A stretch of 64,000 bases of DNA from Rubripirellula amarantea (GTDB lineage Bacteria > Planctomycetota > Planctomycetia > Pirellulales > Pirellulaceae). Of this stretch, positions 44,137-55,436 are shown in pieces. Numbering within the stretch: the stretch's first letter is position 1; each line of letters opens with the position of its first letter. Location: the NCBI RefSeq assembly GCF_007859865.1, contig NZ_SJPI01000001.1, positions 1,426,001 through 1,490,000 on the forward strand. Reading direction: 5' to 3'. The notes beneath the pieces are model-generated. The model saw only the letters and a program-made list of their open reading frames with translations, was not told the origin of the DNA and made no database searches. Made by a program: the position numbers and the translations under genes.

Positions 44137-46755
44137 ATGTACGAACGATTTACCGACCGCGCCCGCAAGGTCATGCAACTGGCCAACCAAGAGGCTCAGC
44201 GGTTCAACCACGAATACATCGGAACTGAGCACATTTTGCTCGGACTCGTCAAAGAGGGCTCTGGCGTTGCGGCCAATGTCCTCAAGAACCTTGAGGTTGA
44301 TTTGCGGAAGATCCGCCTCGAGGTCGAAAAGCTTGTCCAAAGCGGCCCTGAAATGGTCACCGTTGGCAAGTTGCCTCAGACCCCACGTGCAAAGAAAGTC
44401 ATCGAGTACTCGATGGAAGAAGCACGCAACCTGAACCATTCCTACGTTGGCACCGAGCACATCCTGCTTGGCCTTCTTCGAGAACAAGAAGGTGTCGCTG
44501 CCCAGGTTCTTATGAACCTTGGATTGAAGCTTGACGATGTTCGTGAAGAGGTTCTCAATCTACTTGGCCACGGTCTTGAAGGTGCCGAAGTCGGCGAGCG
44601 TGGTGGACGCACCGGCGAAGGTGACAGCGGAAGTTCGTCATCGGGTAAGAGCGGCAAAAGCAAGACTCCAGCACTCGATTCATTCGGTCGCGACCTTACT
44701 GAACTTGCGAAGAAGGGTGAACTCGACCCGGTTATCGGCCGCGCTCGAGAAATCGAACGCGCCATCCAGATTCTTTGTCGTCGTACCAAGAACAATCCCG
44801 TTCTGCTTGGCGAAGCTGGTGTCGGTAAAACAGCGATCGTGGAAGGCTTTGCTCAAAAGGTCATTGAAGGCGAAGTGCCTGAGATCTTGGCCGACAAGCG
44901 AATCGTTGTTCTTGACCTTGCCATGATGGTTGCCGGTACCAAGTACCGCGGCCAGTTCGAAGAACGAATCAAAGCCGTGATGACGGAAGTTCGCCGCGTT
45001 AAGAATACGATTTTGTTTATCGACGAACTTCACACGCTTGTTGGTGCCGGTGGTGCGGAAGGTGCGATCGACGCGGCCAACGTGCTGAAGCCCGCATTGG
45101 CACGTGGCGAGATTCAATGCATCGGTGCGACAACACTCGATGAGTACCGCAAGTACATCGAGAAGGACAATGCTCTGGCTCGACGTTTCCAAGAAATCAT
45201 TGTCGAACCGACTGGCAAGCAAGAAACGATCGAAATCCTGAAAGGACTTCGCGGTCGTTACGAAGAACATCACCGCGTTCAATTCACCGATGACGCCGTT
45301 GTGGCAGCAGTCGAAATGAGCGAACGTTACATCACTGCTCGCTGCCTTCCCGACAAGGCGATTGATGTGATCGACGAAGCCGGTGCTCGTGTCCGTTTGC
45401 GCACCATGACTCGTCCACCAGATCTTAAAGAGATCGACGAGGAAGTCGAAAAGCTGAACAAGGAAAAAGAAGACGCGGTTGCCAACCAAGACTTCGAGAA
45501 AGCCGCCAACCTGCGTGATCAGGCCGAGAAGCTTCGTAAGAAGAAAGACCAAATCACTCAGGAGTGGCGAGAAAAGTCTCAGCAAACCGATGGCGTCGTC
45601 GACGAAGAAGTGATTGCCGAAGTGGTCAGCAAGATGACGGGGATTCCGTTGACTCGATTGTCAACCGAAGACTCACTACGTCTGATGCAAATGGAAGCTG
45701 AACTTCACAAGCGAGTCGTCAGCCAGGACGCGGCAGTTACCGCCGTTTCCAAAGCTGTGCGTCGTAGCCGAAGTGGATTGAAAGATCCTAAGCGTCCGAC
45801 AGGCTGTTTCATCTTCGCCGGTCCAACTGGTGTTGGTAAGACTTTGCTTGCCAAGGCACTGGCTGAATACATGTTCGGTGACGCAGACGCGCTCGTGCAA
45901 ATTGACATGTCCGAATACATGGAAAAGCACAACGTTAGTCGTCTCGTCGGTGCCCCTCCCGGATTTGTAGGCTACGAAGAAGGCGGTCAACTGACCGAGA
46001 AAATTCGTCGTCGCCCGTACGCGGTTGTGCTCTTTGACGAAATCGAAAAAGCTCACCCCGACGTGTTCAACATGATGCTTCAGGTAATGGAAGAAGGTCG
46101 TTTGACCGATTCGTTCGGCCGAAACGTTGACTTCCGAAACACGATCTTGATCATGACCACCAATGCCGGTGCTGAAGCGATCAAGAACGAATCTTCGTTC
46201 GGTTTCCAAAAGCCAGACGATGATGCAAGTTACGATTCAATGAAGGCTCGCGTGATGGATCAAATCCAACGCGTCTTCCGACCTGAGTTCCTTAACCGAT
46301 TGGATGATACGATTATCTTCCGTCACTTAAGCAAGGAAGACCTTAAGAGCGTCATCGACTTCGAATTATCGAAGGTTCGTGAGCGATTGCTTGACCGTGG
46401 ATTGCATCTTGAACTGACCGATCACGCAAAAGAGTACTTGATCAAAGAAGGCAGCGACCTCGATTATGGTGCCCGTCCGCTTCGTCGCGCGATTGAGCAA
46501 CGTATCGAAGATCCGTTGAGCGAAGAACTGCTTCAAGGCACGTTCGAAGGTAAGGATACCATCGTCGTCACTGCGATCTTGAACAACAAAGACGGTGACC
46601 TTATTGATCCGTCGAAGGTCACTTCAGACGAAAAGACCGGACGCCTTGTCGACGAGAACGGCGACCGGGTTAAGATCGTTCGCTTGGATTTCCAAAGTGA
46701 AACTCGCGGATTGCCTGAACCCGAACCCGTCGCTGCGGGTGAGGACTCGAAGTAG
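44137..46755 (+). CDS. clpC: ATP-dependent Clp protease ATP-binding subunit ClpC
   Basis: 872 residues. Order: a double Clp-N domain (about 1-145: [20 protein letters not shown]), a first AAA+ module with Walker A GEAGVGKT at 225-232, a UVR-motif middle domain ([18 protein letters not shown]), and a second AAA+ module with Walker A GPTGVGKT at 562-569. [11 protein letters not shown] has the hydrophobic-Gly-Phe loop that docks onto ClpP. The C-terminal D2-small domain ends in an acidic tail. It unfolds proteins for ClpP, which is not in this window. A strong terminator follows. Confidence 0.97.
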   Translation: MYERFTDRARKVMQLANQEAQRFNHEYIGTEHILLGLVKEGSGVAANVLKNLEVDLRKIRLEVEKLVQSGPEMVTVGKLPQTPRAKKVIEYSMEEARNLNHSYVGTEHILLGLLREQEGVAAQVLMNLGLKLDDVREEVLNLLGHGLEGAEVGERGGRTGEGDSGSSSSGKSGKSKTPALDSFGRDLTELAKKGELDPVIGRAREIERAIQILCRRTKNNPVLLGEAGVGKTAIVEGFAQKVIEGEVPEILADKRIVVLDLAMMVAGTKYRGQFEERIKAVMTEVRRVKNTILFIDELHTLVGAGGAEGAIDAANVLKPALARGEIQCIGATTLDEYRKYIEKDNALARRFQEIIVEPTGKQETIEILKGLRGRYEEHHRVQFTDDAVVAAVEMSERYITARCLPDKAIDVIDEAGARVRLRTMTRPPDLKEIDEEVEKLNKEKEDAVANQDFEKAANLRDQAEKLRKKKDQITQEWREKSQQTDGVVDEEVIAEVVSKMTGIPLTRLSTEDSLRLMQMEAELHKRVVSQDAAVTAVSKAVRRSRSGLKDPKRPTGCFIFAGPTGVGKTLLAKALAEYMFGDADALVQIDMSEYMEKHNVSRLVGAPPGFVGYEEGGQLTEKIRRRPYAVVLFDEIEKAHPDVFNMMLQVMEEGRLTDSFGRNVDFRNTILIMTTNAGAEAIKNESSFGFQKPDDDASYDSMKARVMDQIQRVFRPEFLNRLDDTIIFRHLSKEDLKSVIDFELSKVRERLLDRGLHLELTDHAKEYLIKEGSDLDYGARPLRRAIEQRIEDPLSEELLQGTFEGKDTIVVTAILNNKDGDLIDPSKVTSDEKTGRLVDENGDRVKIVRLDFQSETRGLPEPEPVAAGEDSK

Positions 46756-46784
46756 CCTCACTGGTTCGTTCTGCTAAAATCAAC

Positions 46785-46817
46785 AACGCCAAGGTGCTTT
46801 CACCTTGGCGTTTTTTT
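46785..46817 (+). terminator. Strong intrinsic terminator after clpC
   Basis: A perfect 12-bp stem AACGCCAAGGTG / CACCTTGGCGTT with loop CTTT, running into seven T residues, 30 bases after the clpC stop. Confidence 0.95.
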
Positions 46818-46920
46818 GTATTCAGTGTTCCGTAACCGATGTGTCAGTCCCCATTATCACGATGCGATTCTCGGTGCTGGTACTTCGCAATGAATTGACG
46901 ACTACCTAGCGAATTTTACC

Positions 46921-47610
46921 ATGCATAGAACGCTGCTTTTGACGTTGATCGTGATCTCATCTACTGCCTTGGCCAACGAACCGGCGAATCGCAAACACTT
47001 GCAAACTGAGCGTCGCGATGCCGCACTTGAATCGATCACGGCGCGACTGGATTCGAACTCTTCGTCAAACATGTTGGCGGTATTGGGCGATGCGCAACTA
47101 CGTGCGGGAAAGTACGACGAAGCCGTCAATACCTTCGAGCGGGTAATCACAGCCGACCCCGAATCCGAACCGCACCTTTGGCAATACGGAATCGCTCTCT
47201 TCTTTGCGCAGCGATACGCTGACGGAAAGCAACTTTTCGAAAAGCACCGCATCGTCAATCCTCACGATGTCGAAAATGCGGCATGGCACTTCTTATGCGT
47301 CGCCAAAGCATCCGATGTCGAACAAGCCAGAAAGATTCTGTTGCCAGCACCTGATGACCGGAGAGCTCCGATGAAAGAAATCCTTGAGCGTTTGCCCGGC
47401 GGAAGCGACCAAGCCATTGTCGATCGGATGAATCAGTTGCATGACGTCAACGCATCCTTTTATGGAAACCTTTACATCGGGCTGATCGCCGATGCCGAAG
47501 GCGATAAGGATACAGCCAAAAGATACATACGCCTTGCCGCCGAAACTCCGCTGTCGCATTACATGGCCGACGTCGCACGAGTCTATGACCAGTGGTTGGA
47601 AGACAAATAG
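46921..47610 (+). CDS. Secreted TPR protein, 229 aa
   Basis: A signal peptide (MHRTLLLTLIVISSTALA-NEP) precedes two to three tetratricopeptide-like repeats, for example LAVLGDAQLRAGKYDEAVNT and LWQYGIALFFAQRYADGKQL, then a helical C-terminal region. Likely a periplasmic scaffold. No neighbour indicates its partner; the next gene begins 167 bases downstream. Confidence 0.8.
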   Translation: MHRTLLLTLIVISSTALANEPANRKHLQTERRDAALESITARLDSNSSSNMLAVLGDAQLRAGKYDEAVNTFERVITADPESEPHLWQYGIALFFAQRYADGKQLFEKHRIVNPHDVENAAWHFLCVAKASDVEQARKILLPAPDDRRAPMKEILERLPGGSDQAIVDRMNQLHDVNASFYGNLYIGLIADAEGDKDTAKRYIRLAAETPLSHYMADVARVYDQWLEDK

Positions 47611-47777
47611 GCTCCGCTGCCATTCCGCATCGACGACCTCTGTTGACGATAGGCTCGATGCCGCTTTCAGATACTTGACTGCATTGCTGATATACTTATC
47701 CGTCACCTTGGAAACTAATGTGACGGAGGTGCCAAAGCTCATTAGTGATTCACTCGACCACACAGGATCGCGAATCA

Positions 47778-50700
47778 ATGCAGAATCGACTGGATCAAAA
47801 ATCACTCGGCGTAAGCAAGTTAAATGGAGGTTTGGGTGTCGCAGCTTTGGTTGCAGTAGCCTGCGTCAGCATGCACTCGCTTATTGCCCATGCACAATCG
47901 AACGCAGGATCGCCACCCACCGGTCCCAGCGTCGAAGCATCGGCCGCTGCATTCAAGACCGATGGTCCGGTTCGAGTCGAAATCGCTGCTGCGGAACCCC
48001 AGGTGGTCGATCCGGTCGCGTTGCGATTTGACGTTCGTGGACGCATGTGGGTGATCGAGATGCGAGACTACCCAACGGGCCCCGCTCCAGGTGAAGATTT
48101 TGATGGTCGTATCAAAGTGCTCACCGACAACGATTCCGACGGTGTGTTTGAAACTGCAACGACGTTTGCCGACGGCTTAGTATTCCCCACGGGATTACAA
48201 CCATGGCGTGAGGGAGTGATCGTTACTGTCGCCGGCAAGATTCAATTCATGATCGACACCGACGGCGATGGTCGTTGCGACAAGACCGAAGTTTGGTTCG
48301 AAGGATTCAGTGAAGACAACGAGCAACTACGAGCGAATCATCCGACTCTTGGGCCTGACGGAATCGTTTACGTGGCCAATGGGCTTCGTGGCGGTAAGGT
48401 AAGATCGGCCAACGCGAAATGGCCTGTTCGTGATACCGCGATTGATCTTAGCGGAAAGGACTTTGCGTTTAATCCCGACGGTGGCTTCTATGGCGCGGTG
48501 GCGGGCAACAGCCAGTTTGGGTTGACGATCGATGACTTCGGAAATCGCGTTGGATGTAGCAACCGGAATCCAGCGATCGAAACATTGTTAACGCTTAATG
48601 AGTTGGCTGACGATCGTTGGTCGGGACCGTCCGATGCACTGCACAATATCAGCAAGGTTGGTCCAGAATCTAAAGTGGTACCAATTGCCAAAGCGTGGAC
48701 AACGAGCCACACCCATGAAGGCCAATTCAGTGCTGCGTGTGGTGTGACGATCGGGCTGGGAACAGCGTTGCCGGAAGGTTGGCAAAATGATCTGGTCGTC
48801 TGTGAGCCAACGTCTTACGCGGTCCAGCGGCAACAATTTGTAGATTCGAACGAAGGTAGGCGTGCGGAGCGTATTGATGCCGCAGGAGAAATGCTAGCCA
48901 GCAGCGATACTTGGTTTCGTCCCGTCGATACGACCGTGGGGCCCGATGGCGGGCTGTACATCGTCGATATGTGCCGCGCTGTCATTGAACATCCCGCTTG
49001 GGCGCCGACCGAACTCAAGGAACGCGAAGATGAACGTTGGGGGAACGCGCGGGGCCGGATATGGCGGTTGGTGGGAACCAACACATCAGCGACCAAGTCT
49101 GTCACCGTGCCGAGCGATGTCGCGAGTTGGACCGAGTGGTTGTGGCATCCCAACACATGGCAACGTCAAATGGCATCGCAGGTTCTTATCGATGAACGTT
49201 CGGAACTGCTGATCCCATTGCTTCTCGATCAACTTAAAGTCTCAACAGCAAGCTTAGCTTCATCAAGCCGCGCCGGTGGTGACGCGAGAGCGATTGCGTT
49301 GTTGGCGCGACGTGGTGCATTGACTCTTGAAATCTTGTCATCGTTCTTAGAGCATGCATCAGTCGAGTTGCGATGTCTTGTCATCAACCAAGTTCGTCGC
49401 ATCAATCTCAACAGCAGGATCGACTCACTTTCCCAAGATCAATGGCTTCCCCGTTGGCTTTCGGATCCATCGCCGCGTATTCGTTTCGCAGCCATCGGAT
49501 TAGCTGGTGATTGGATTTATCAATCGCCCACCAACGCAGATGTCGGTGACATTGCGAAGCTCATTGCACTGACGCCTCATCACGTCGCGATGACGCCTCA
49601 CTTAACGAAACGCTTGGCTACTTTGTCACCGGACGTTGCTGCACAGGTCTTGATCGCCTACATGGATCTAGACCTGCCACAACCAGCGACCACTCAATCG
49701 CGAGACTGGGTCTTTCAAACTGCGCGCCGCGCTGCTTGGGGCGACGGATTTGGGGACGCGAGTAGTACAACCAAGGACCTGGAATCCCAACGACACGCTG
49801 AATCGGAGTTTGTCGACGCAAACGACGCGCGCCTGGCAGATGCTACCTTTCTCACTGCGGGATGGTGTCAAGGACATCTTGCCGCTCGCAGATCCCCATC
49901 AGAACAATTGTCTAAGCTTGGCCGTTCAATCGCCGCAAAATGGATTCTGCTAGCCAAACACCAATCCATAGGCATCGCATCTGATCCCGCGAAACCAATT
50001 GCCCTTCGAATGGCCGCGATCGACGTTGTCGAAGGATTTGAACTTCCGCGTGGTGATCTGTACGAGACGCTTCTAACTGGCAATAGTGCTTCGACGTTGC
50101 AGTTGAAAGTACTTCCGTGGCTATTGAAACATCATCAAGAAACAACGTTGCGTTGGATTGCCGAGAACGTGACGGGCATTGATCCGGAACTGCGTTTGAG
50201 TGTCATTGAGCAAATGACTCGCAACGATGAGATGGCTCTAACGCTTTTAACTTGGCTTGAGAGCGGTAGTTTACCAGCGACATTCGTTTCGCTTTCCCAA
50301 GCGGATCGTCTGACTCAGTTTAAGAACGATGATGTCGCAAGCCGAGCGAGCGAGATATTTCAGGCAGCTCGTAAAGATCGCTTGTCCGTAATCGCCGATT
50401 ATCAGCGGTCGCTTAGCGGTACAGCCGACTTGGCGAATGGCAAGGCGTTGTTCGTTCAACACTGCGCGACTTGCCACCGAATCGGAGCCGTCGGAGTCGA
50501 AGTTGGACCAGACATCTCGGACAGTCGCACCAAGACTCCGGCGTCGTTGTTGACCGCGATCTTGGACCCCAGTGCTGCCGTGGACGCGGGATTCTTGGGC
50601 TATCAAGTCTTGTTGGTCGATGGTGTCGCTCATACGGGCTCATTAGTTTCACAATCCGACCAACATGTTTCGTTGATGTTGGCGGGTGGTGATACAAAGG

Positions 50701-50870
50701 TCTTTGATCGCGATGATATCGACCAACTGAGGTCCACAGGCATTTCGCTGATGCCCGAAGGTTTCGAACGAAACCTTTCCATTGTCCAAATGCGTCACTT
50801 GATTGGCTATTTAAAAGGATGGCGTTATCTCGGTCAGGGTGAAACAACGCTTGCGCTGGACAACCTTTGA
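47778..50870 (+). CDS. PVC-type membrane-bound dehydrogenase with C-terminal heme domain
   Basis: 1030 residues from the ATG at 47778; a GTG at 47745 is in frame but its nearest GGAGG is 15 bases away. A signal segment (LGVAALVAVACVSMHSLIAHA) is followed by a beta-propeller dehydrogenase domain of the Pirellula/Verrucomicrobium type (about 50-440, with DGRIKVLTDNDSDGVFETAT and DGRCDKTEVWFEGF), HEAT-like helical repeats (about 440-830), and a cytochrome-c-like domain with C896-A-T-C899-H900 for covalent heme. Probably a periplasmic sugar or alcohol oxidoreductase; the substrate is unknown. Convergent with the gene at 50895. Confidence 0.9.
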   Translation: MQNRLDQKSLGVSKLNGGLGVAALVAVACVSMHSLIAHAQSNAGSPPTGPSVEASAAAFKTDGPVRVEIAAAEPQVVDPVALRFDVRGRMWVIEMRDYPTGPAPGEDFDGRIKVLTDNDSDGVFETATTFADGLVFPTGLQPWREGVIVTVAGKIQFMIDTDGDGRCDKTEVWFEGFSEDNEQLRANHPTLGPDGIVYVANGLRGGKVRSANAKWPVRDTAIDLSGKDFAFNPDGGFYGAVAGNSQFGLTIDDFGNRVGCSNRNPAIETLLTLNELADDRWSGPSDALHNISKVGPESKVVPIAKAWTTSHTHEGQFSAACGVTIGLGTALPEGWQNDLVVCEPTSYAVQRQQFVDSNEGRRAERIDAAGEMLASSDTWFRPVDTTVGPDGGLYIVDMCRAVIEHPAWAPTELKEREDERWGNARGRIWRLVGTNTSATKSVTVPSDVASWTEWLWHPNTWQRQMASQVLIDERSELLIPLLLDQLKVSTASLASSSRAGGDARAIALLARRGALTLEILSSFLEHASVELRCLVINQVRRINLNSRIDSLSQDQWLPRWLSDPSPRIRFAAIGLAGDWIYQSPTNADVGDIAKLIALTPHHVAMTPHLTKRLATLSPDVAAQVLIAYMDLDLPQPATTQSRDWVFQTARRAAWGDGFGDASSTTKDLESQRHAESEFVDANDARLADATFLTAGWCQGHLAARRSPSEQLSKLGRSIAAKWILLAKHQSIGIASDPAKPIALRMAAIDVVEGFELPRGDLYETLLTGNSASTLQLKVLPWLLKHHQETTLRWIAENVTGIDPELRLSVIEQMTRNDEMALTLLTWLESGSLPATFVSLSQADRLTQFKNDDVASRASEIFQAARKDRLSVIADYQRSLSGTADLANGKALFVQHCATCHRIGAVGVEVGPDISDSRTKTPASLLTAILDPSAAVDAGFLGYQVLLVDGVAHTGSLVSQSDQHVSLMLAGGDTKVFDRDDIDQLRSTGISLMPEGFERNLSIVQMRHLIGYLKGWRYLGQGETTLALDNL

Positions 50871-50894
50871 TCGCTCACTAGTGCTCGCGATCGC

Positions 50895-51989
50895 TTACTG
50901 CACGAGTTTCGAGAATCTCGTATTCGTTCGACGTCGCCAAATGAATCCGTCTAGCACGTAGTGTGTGATTTGAGGCACAGCAAGTAAGGGGACAAGGAAA
51001 AGTTGAACCGAGGTCAGGTCTAACGAACCGCCGAACAGCCATGTCCGTTCATGCCAGATTCCAGTGTCCCATAGCAGTTCTTCAAGATAGGCAAGAATCC
51101 AGATCACACCGAGAAACCGGACCAGGAAGCGGAGGTTCCCCGATCGCTCTCGAGGGCGGGCCTTCACCGAGTACCAATACACCAGAACCATGTAGGGGAT
51201 CCCGTGAATGATCACGTTGGTCACGGTGAAAGCGTAATCAGAATCAAAAAGAATAATTCCTACGTACCAACACACTGCTGTCGTTAGCACGACGATGTCC
51301 TTGCCAGGATTGAATTGCTTTAGCGCGACTCCTTGGTAGATGGCTTTGCACGTGTACGCTGCCATGGCAGCCCAGTACATCGGCGCCGCGACGGTAGAGA
51401 CGAAGTCTGGCAATTTCGCGAAGTCGCCTTCCAAGAACCAAAAAAACTTGCGAGGTAAATGCGTGTGCCAGTAGATGAGCGGGTAGACGGTAGCTAAGTA
51501 AATCGTCGTCGTGTCAATCCACTTTCCCCAACGGCCTGATTCGCCAGCGCGAGAACGATACAACGCCACCCAGCCGTATTGTTGACGAATAAAGTGAAAC
51601 ACTGCCAAATATGCGAGCAGTCGCCAAAACAGTGATGAGCTTTCGCTGTAGACCGCTATTCCCATCGCGAATGCCAGAATGGGCGTAAGACCATACAACC
51701 ACGGTCGATTGACGAGCTCTTCGCGATCAAAGTAAACGCGAAACCCGGTTGAGTAAACGTGAGCGACGTCGATCATTAAGATCGCAACAATCCAAGTCCA
51801 TTCCGGTGTCTCGCGATCAAGCAAACCCAGGGGCGCACCGATCGCAAGCAGTCCCAATGCGATGATCGCACTGCCTAGGAATGTGCAAAGATCGACCGAT
51901 GGCGAAAACAACCACGGCAATGATTTTCCCGAGCAAGAATTATTGGACTCCGCCCTGCTCTCTTGTTCATAGTTTGACGCTAGGGTCAT
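50895..51989 (-). CDS. Multi-pass membrane protein with intramembrane histidines
   Basis: 364 residues with about nine membrane helices. Conserved-looking polar residues lie at helix ends or inside helices: D74-x2-H77 (MIDVAHVYSTGFR), H132 (VFHFIRQQYGW), H262 (VIIHGIPYM) and H343-x3-D347 (ITHYVLDGF). This pattern recalls histidine-coordinated di-iron membrane enzymes such as Brp/Blh carotenoid dioxygenases, but I do not recognise the family and the similarity is only in layout. The start overlaps the stop of the FAD oxidase gene by ATGA. Last gene of the polyamine/SPFH cluster. Confidence 0.8.
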   Translation of the reverse strand: MTLASNYEQESRAESNNSCSGKSLPWLFSPSVDLCTFLGSAIIALGLLAIGAPLGLLDRETPEWTWIVAILMIDVAHVYSTGFRVYFDREELVNRPWLYGLTPILAFAMGIAVYSESSSLFWRLLAYLAVFHFIRQQYGWVALYRSRAGESGRWGKWIDTTTIYLATVYPLIYWHTHLPRKFFWFLEGDFAKLPDFVSTVAAPMYWAAMAAYTCKAIYQGVALKQFNPGKDIVVLTTAVCWYVGIILFDSDYAFTVTNVIIHGIPYMVLVYWYSVKARPRERSGNLRFLVRFLGVIWILAYLEELLWDTGIWHERTWLFGGSLDLTSVQLFLVPLLAVPQITHYVLDGFIWRRRTNTRFSKLVQ

Positions 51990-53629
51990 GACCTCGACGC
52001 CTTAGATGACGAAGTCCGTCGCATTAACTCACCGGCGACTTCGCTCGCGGCTCGAGTGCCGTGATCGAATGCTTCTTCCATCAATGGAATACCGCTTAGA
52101 TCGGTTCCGGCGAAATGAATCGCACCTAAAGGACGAGCGGCTTCGCGACGACCTGGATGGTCGATGAAACCCACACCGGGTGTCACCATTGCGTGACCCC
52201 ATCGCATCACGTCGATTCGATTGACCAGCGAACCAATGTCTGGATGAGCGACAAGCAAATCGCTCATTACGATATCCGACCAATGTTCCCAACCGAGCGA
52301 AAGAAGCTCTTTGCGAGAAAGTCTTCCGTCGGCAGCCGACATGGGGTAGTACCATGTCAGCACCGTTGAACCGTGGTCGTTTCCGGTTTGATGAGTGGAC
52401 GTCACATAACCCAGTGAATTGCTACCGTAAATGACGTTGTCCCAGCACATGGGAAACCCGTGTTCTTGCGGCCGATCCGACAGATGCACATTCGCGACGA
52501 CCCAGGCACTGTACTGAAAAGCCTTGCTCGCTTGCAAACGAGATGAGGGAAGATCAGAGATCAAGTGCGCAGCCATGTACTGCGGGGCTGCGAAGATCAC
52601 TTGTTCACAGCGATGGGAATGCCATTGATTCGTCTTTACGTCGAGGGAGATGACCGTGACATCGCTCCCAGGGTTCTGTTCAACAGATGCGACGGCGTAT
52701 CCCGATTGAATTCGATCGCCCGTATGATCGGCCAAGTGATGAACGATACGCCCGTTACCCTCTGGCCAGGTTATCACGGCTTGCGACTCTGAATCCTTTT
52801 CCCGTTGTCGCGCCGAAAAATAGAACAGACCGGCCCAAGCGCTCACTAATGATGGATTCACACCGTAGTCGTCGCGGCATGAGTAATCGACTAGCCATCG
52901 CAGTCGTTCGGATGTGAAACCATTCTCGTCCATCCACTGCGACATTGATTGCCGGTCCAATTTCATCGCTCGTGCATCGCGAGTCGTACGCGAAGTAGGA
53001 ATCGTAAACAATCGTTGGCCCTGCTCGTCACGAGCGGAGACCCACTCATCTATCGCAGTCTGAAATCGGGCGAGCTGTTGCAAGTCTTCGTCGCTTGCAC
53101 CTTGGCCGGGGTACAAGCCCTCATGCCAACGACCTTCAAAGAAAACGCGTTCCTCGGGATCGCGACAAAGGAACTGTTCACCGACGACCGGCTCGTCGTC
53201 ATCACCGCCCGGTTCGATCACCTGCATCTCGCGAAACAACTCGATCAACGATCGGTTTTCGCGCATTGGCGTGGGAACATAGTGCGCTCCCCAAGGATAA
53301 GCGAACTTGCCACGTGAACCAGATTTCGCCGTCCCGCCCACGGCTTCTTCCAATTCCAACAACACAAAATCCTCGATCCCCTCGCGTCGAAGTTGCCAAG
53401 CCGCAGAGAGTCCCGCTATGCCACCACCAACAATCACAACACGGGTTCTATGCTCAAGCTTGCCGGTGGGAACATCCATCATGCGATCACGAAGACTGTG
53501 ACCAATGGCGAAATTTGGATTCAGCAATTCGCCAGCAGGCACTTTAACATGACGATCGCAACCACCCATCGTCATGAATGACGAGCCAAGAATCGAAGCA
53601 ATCAATTCGCGACGATTCAATGGTGTCAT
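51986..53629 (-). CDS. Tat-exported lipoprotein FAD oxidoreductase, amine-oxidase-like
   Basis: 547 residues from the ATG at 53629, chosen because it forms an ATGA overlap with the upstream stop. The N-terminus [21 protein letters not shown] combines a twin-arginine motif (R6-R7) with a lipobox ending at C24, so the folded, FAD-loaded protein is probably exported and lipid-anchored. The dinucleotide-binding motif [14 protein letters not shown] starts at about residue 65, followed by VGGTAKSG. The C-terminal [21 protein letters not shown] is the second FAD-contact region of flavin amine oxidases. Given its neighbours it may oxidise a polyamine or a polyamine-modified product; substrate not shown. 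Confidence 0.87.
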   Translation of the reverse strand: MTPLNRRELIASILGSSFMTMGGCDRHVKVPAGELLNPNFAIGHSLRDRMMDVPTGKLEHRTRVVIVGGGIAGLSAAWQLRREGIEDFVLLELEEAVGGTAKSGSRGKFAYPWGAHYVPTPMRENRSLIELFREMQVIEPGGDDDEPVVGEQFLCRDPEERVFFEGRWHEGLYPGQGASDEDLQQLARFQTAIDEWVSARDEQGQRLFTIPTSRTTRDARAMKLDRQSMSQWMDENGFTSERLRWLVDYSCRDDYGVNPSLVSAWAGLFYFSARQREKDSESQAVITWPEGNGRIVHHLADHTGDRIQSGYAVASVEQNPGSDVTVISLDVKTNQWHSHRCEQVIFAAPQYMAAHLISDLPSSRLQASKAFQYSAWVVANVHLSDRPQEHGFPMCWDNVIYGSNSLGYVTSTHQTGNDHGSTVLTWYYPMSAADGRLSRKELLSLGWEHWSDIVMSDLLVAHPDIGSLVNRIDVMRWGHAMVTPGVGFIDHPGRREAARPLGAIHFAGTDLSGIPLMEEAFDHGTRAASEVAGELMRRTSSSKASRS

Positions 53630-55146
53630 GGCTGGACGTTCCATTCACTCTCGTAGTACCGGACCAACACTTGATTGTTAAGTTGGTTGACCTCCGTTTC
53701 AACGCGACTCATATCGGCAGGTAGATCAAACAAATCGGACATTACTTCCTTGTTGAGAAACCGAAGTTCATCGATATCCGAAAGTACCGGTCGATCAAGT
53801 GGTTGATTGCGTGCTCGAGCGAGGCCGAATCCCCAAACGCCAAACGTCGGCACTGAAACTCGATACGGCAGAACCGTGAATCCCACCGATTCCATTGTTT
53901 GCAGCACGCACCAATAGGACTTTGGTGCCACCAATGGCGACGTGCACTGAATGCTTAAAACGGCGTCATCCTTCATTCGATCTGACAACATCCGAAAGAA
54001 CCGACTTGTATAGAGTTTACCGATCGCAAATCCGTTGGGGTCGGGAAAGTCAATGATCACCGCGTCAAACTGCTGGCGGCACTCGCTAATCCACATGAAC
54101 GCATCTCGGTTCACAACGGTGACGCGATTGTCATCATAGGCGTGATGGTTCAACTCTTTCATCGGAGGAAGACGGTTGGCCAAGTTTGTGATCGCCGGAT
54201 CGATGTCGACCAATGTCACGGCCTTCACGGTCTCATACTTCAAGATCTCGCGAACAGCTAATCCGTCGCCACCGCCGAGCACCAGGACAATTTCAGGGTT
54301 TGGAATCGATGACATCGGTGGATGCACCAACGATTCGTGGTAGCGGTATTCATCGACAGAATTGAATTGCAAATGCCCATTGAGATGCAATTGAAAACCC
54401 CGGCTATTCTTGGTGACCACGATGCGTTGAAACGGCGTTTGTTCAGCGTAAACGATCGAACCAGAGAGCATATTTTCTTCGGACCAAGTCGTAATCGCAT
54501 CGGATTTGATAATACCAATGACCAAAATACCGATCGCAAGCACGGCCCGTCCTCGCATGGCGCCTAGACCTCGTGGCGAAAGAATCGGTCGCAACAAGTA
54601 GGTCCCCCACAAACCGACTAGCGCATTGAGGATTCCAAACACTAACGACGTTCTCACCAAGCCTAGATAGGGCACCAGCAGAATAGGGAACATCAGCGAT
54701 GCCAGCAGGGCTCCGATGTAATCAAACGTCAGAACTCGAGACACTAGGTCATTGAAGTCCAAATGTTCTTTTAAGATTCGCATCAGCAGCGGCAGTTCCA
54801 ATCCCACCAATACACCGATTACGAACACTATTCCGAAAAGCAGAATGCGAAACCAGTCGATCCACGCGAACGCTACGAATAACAGCGGAGCTGAGGCGCC
54901 GCCGACCAAGGCGAGCGCCAATTCAACTTCGATGAATGTGCGAGCGAGTTTTTCTTCGACGTACTGCGATAACCAAGCACCCACACCAAGAGCAGACAGG
55001 TAGACACCAATTACCAGAGAAAACTGAGTAACCGAATCACCGAGTAGGTAGCTTGCAAGCGTGCCGGCAAGCAATTCATAGATCAACCCGCACGTGGCAA
55101 TCGCCAGAACGTTAAGGTAAAGCAGAAACAGGGGGGCGCGATTCAT
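53626..55146 (-). CDS. Membrane-fused spermidine synthase-like aminopropyltransferase
   Basis: 506 residues. The first 215 hold about seven membrane helices; the rest is a spermidine-synthase (class I SAM-fold) domain. Key elements: the substrate-side Y269-H270-E271 ([11 protein letters not shown]), decarboxylated-AdoMet site G291-GGDG ([12 protein letters not shown]), D314-x-D in TLVDIDP, and the catalytic Asp366 in AVIIDFPDP. It should transfer an aminopropyl group from decarboxylated AdoMet, supplied by the SpeD-like protein of the same cluster, to an amine near the membrane. Such TM-fused versions occur with DUF350 and DUF4178 genes in several phyla. It lies 11 bases after the DUF350 gene. 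Confidence 0.92.
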   Translation of the reverse strand: MNRAPLFLLYLNVLAIATCGLIYELLAGTLASYLLGDSVTQFSLVIGVYLSALGVGAWLSQYVEEKLARTFIEVELALALVGGASAPLLFVAFAWIDWFRILLFGIVFVIGVLVGLELPLLMRILKEHLDFNDLVSRVLTFDYIGALLASLMFPILLVPYLGLVRTSLVFGILNALVGLWGTYLLRPILSPRGLGAMRGRAVLAIGILVIGIIKSDAITTWSEENMLSGSIVYAEQTPFQRIVVTKNSRGFQLHLNGHLQFNSVDEYRYHESLVHPPMSSIPNPEIVLVLGGGDGLAVREILKYETVKAVTLVDIDPAITNLANRLPPMKELNHHAYDDNRVTVVNRDAFMWISECRQQFDAVIIDFPDPNGFAIGKLYTSRFFRMLSDRMKDDAVLSIQCTSPLVAPKSYWCVLQTMESVGFTVLPYRVSVPTFGVWGFGLARARNQPLDRPVLSDIDELRFLNKEVMSDLFDLPADMSRVETEVNQLNNQVLVRYYESEWNVQP

Positions 55147-55157
55147 AGAGCGAGCGA

Positions 55158-55436
55158 TTAGCCCATGATTGCCGCGGCGATGATCAGAGAGATACCGATC
55201 ACAATCGCGCTGACGATCATTGCCACCGCAGTATTGTGCTCTTCACCGATTTCTTTAATGATCGAAAACGGCGTTAGCTTCTCCATCAGCAGCAGCGACC
55301 CGAAGAATACGATCACGCCCACGAATGAGAAGATTAAAGCTGCGACCAAGTGTTGGCCAAGCATTTCCCAACTGGTACCGCTCGCTTGAACGACAACATC
55401 TTGCGCAAAAAACATTGCGACTGGCAAAGAAAACAT
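55158..55436 (-). CDS. DUF350 small membrane protein
   Basis: 92 residues with two main membrane helices (about 28-50 and 68-91) separated by a polar loop ([19 protein letters not shown]). The E-x-N-T-A-x-A pattern in this loop is typical of DUF350 (YjfL-type) proteins, which recur beside polyamine and PspA-type genes. The start forms a TAATG overlap with the upstream 55-residue gene, whose last codons supply the ribosome binding site. Confidence 0.9.
   Translation of the reverse strand: MFSLPVAMFFAQDVVVQASGTSWEMLGQHLVAALIFSFVGVIVFFGSLLLMEKLTPFSIIKEIGEEHNTAVAMIVSAIVIGISLIIAAAIMG

Noticed and set aside
44680-45585. A 301-codon minus-strand frame opposite clpC
   Set aside because: Entirely antisense to the conserved AAA+ and UVR regions of clpC, with no ribosome site.
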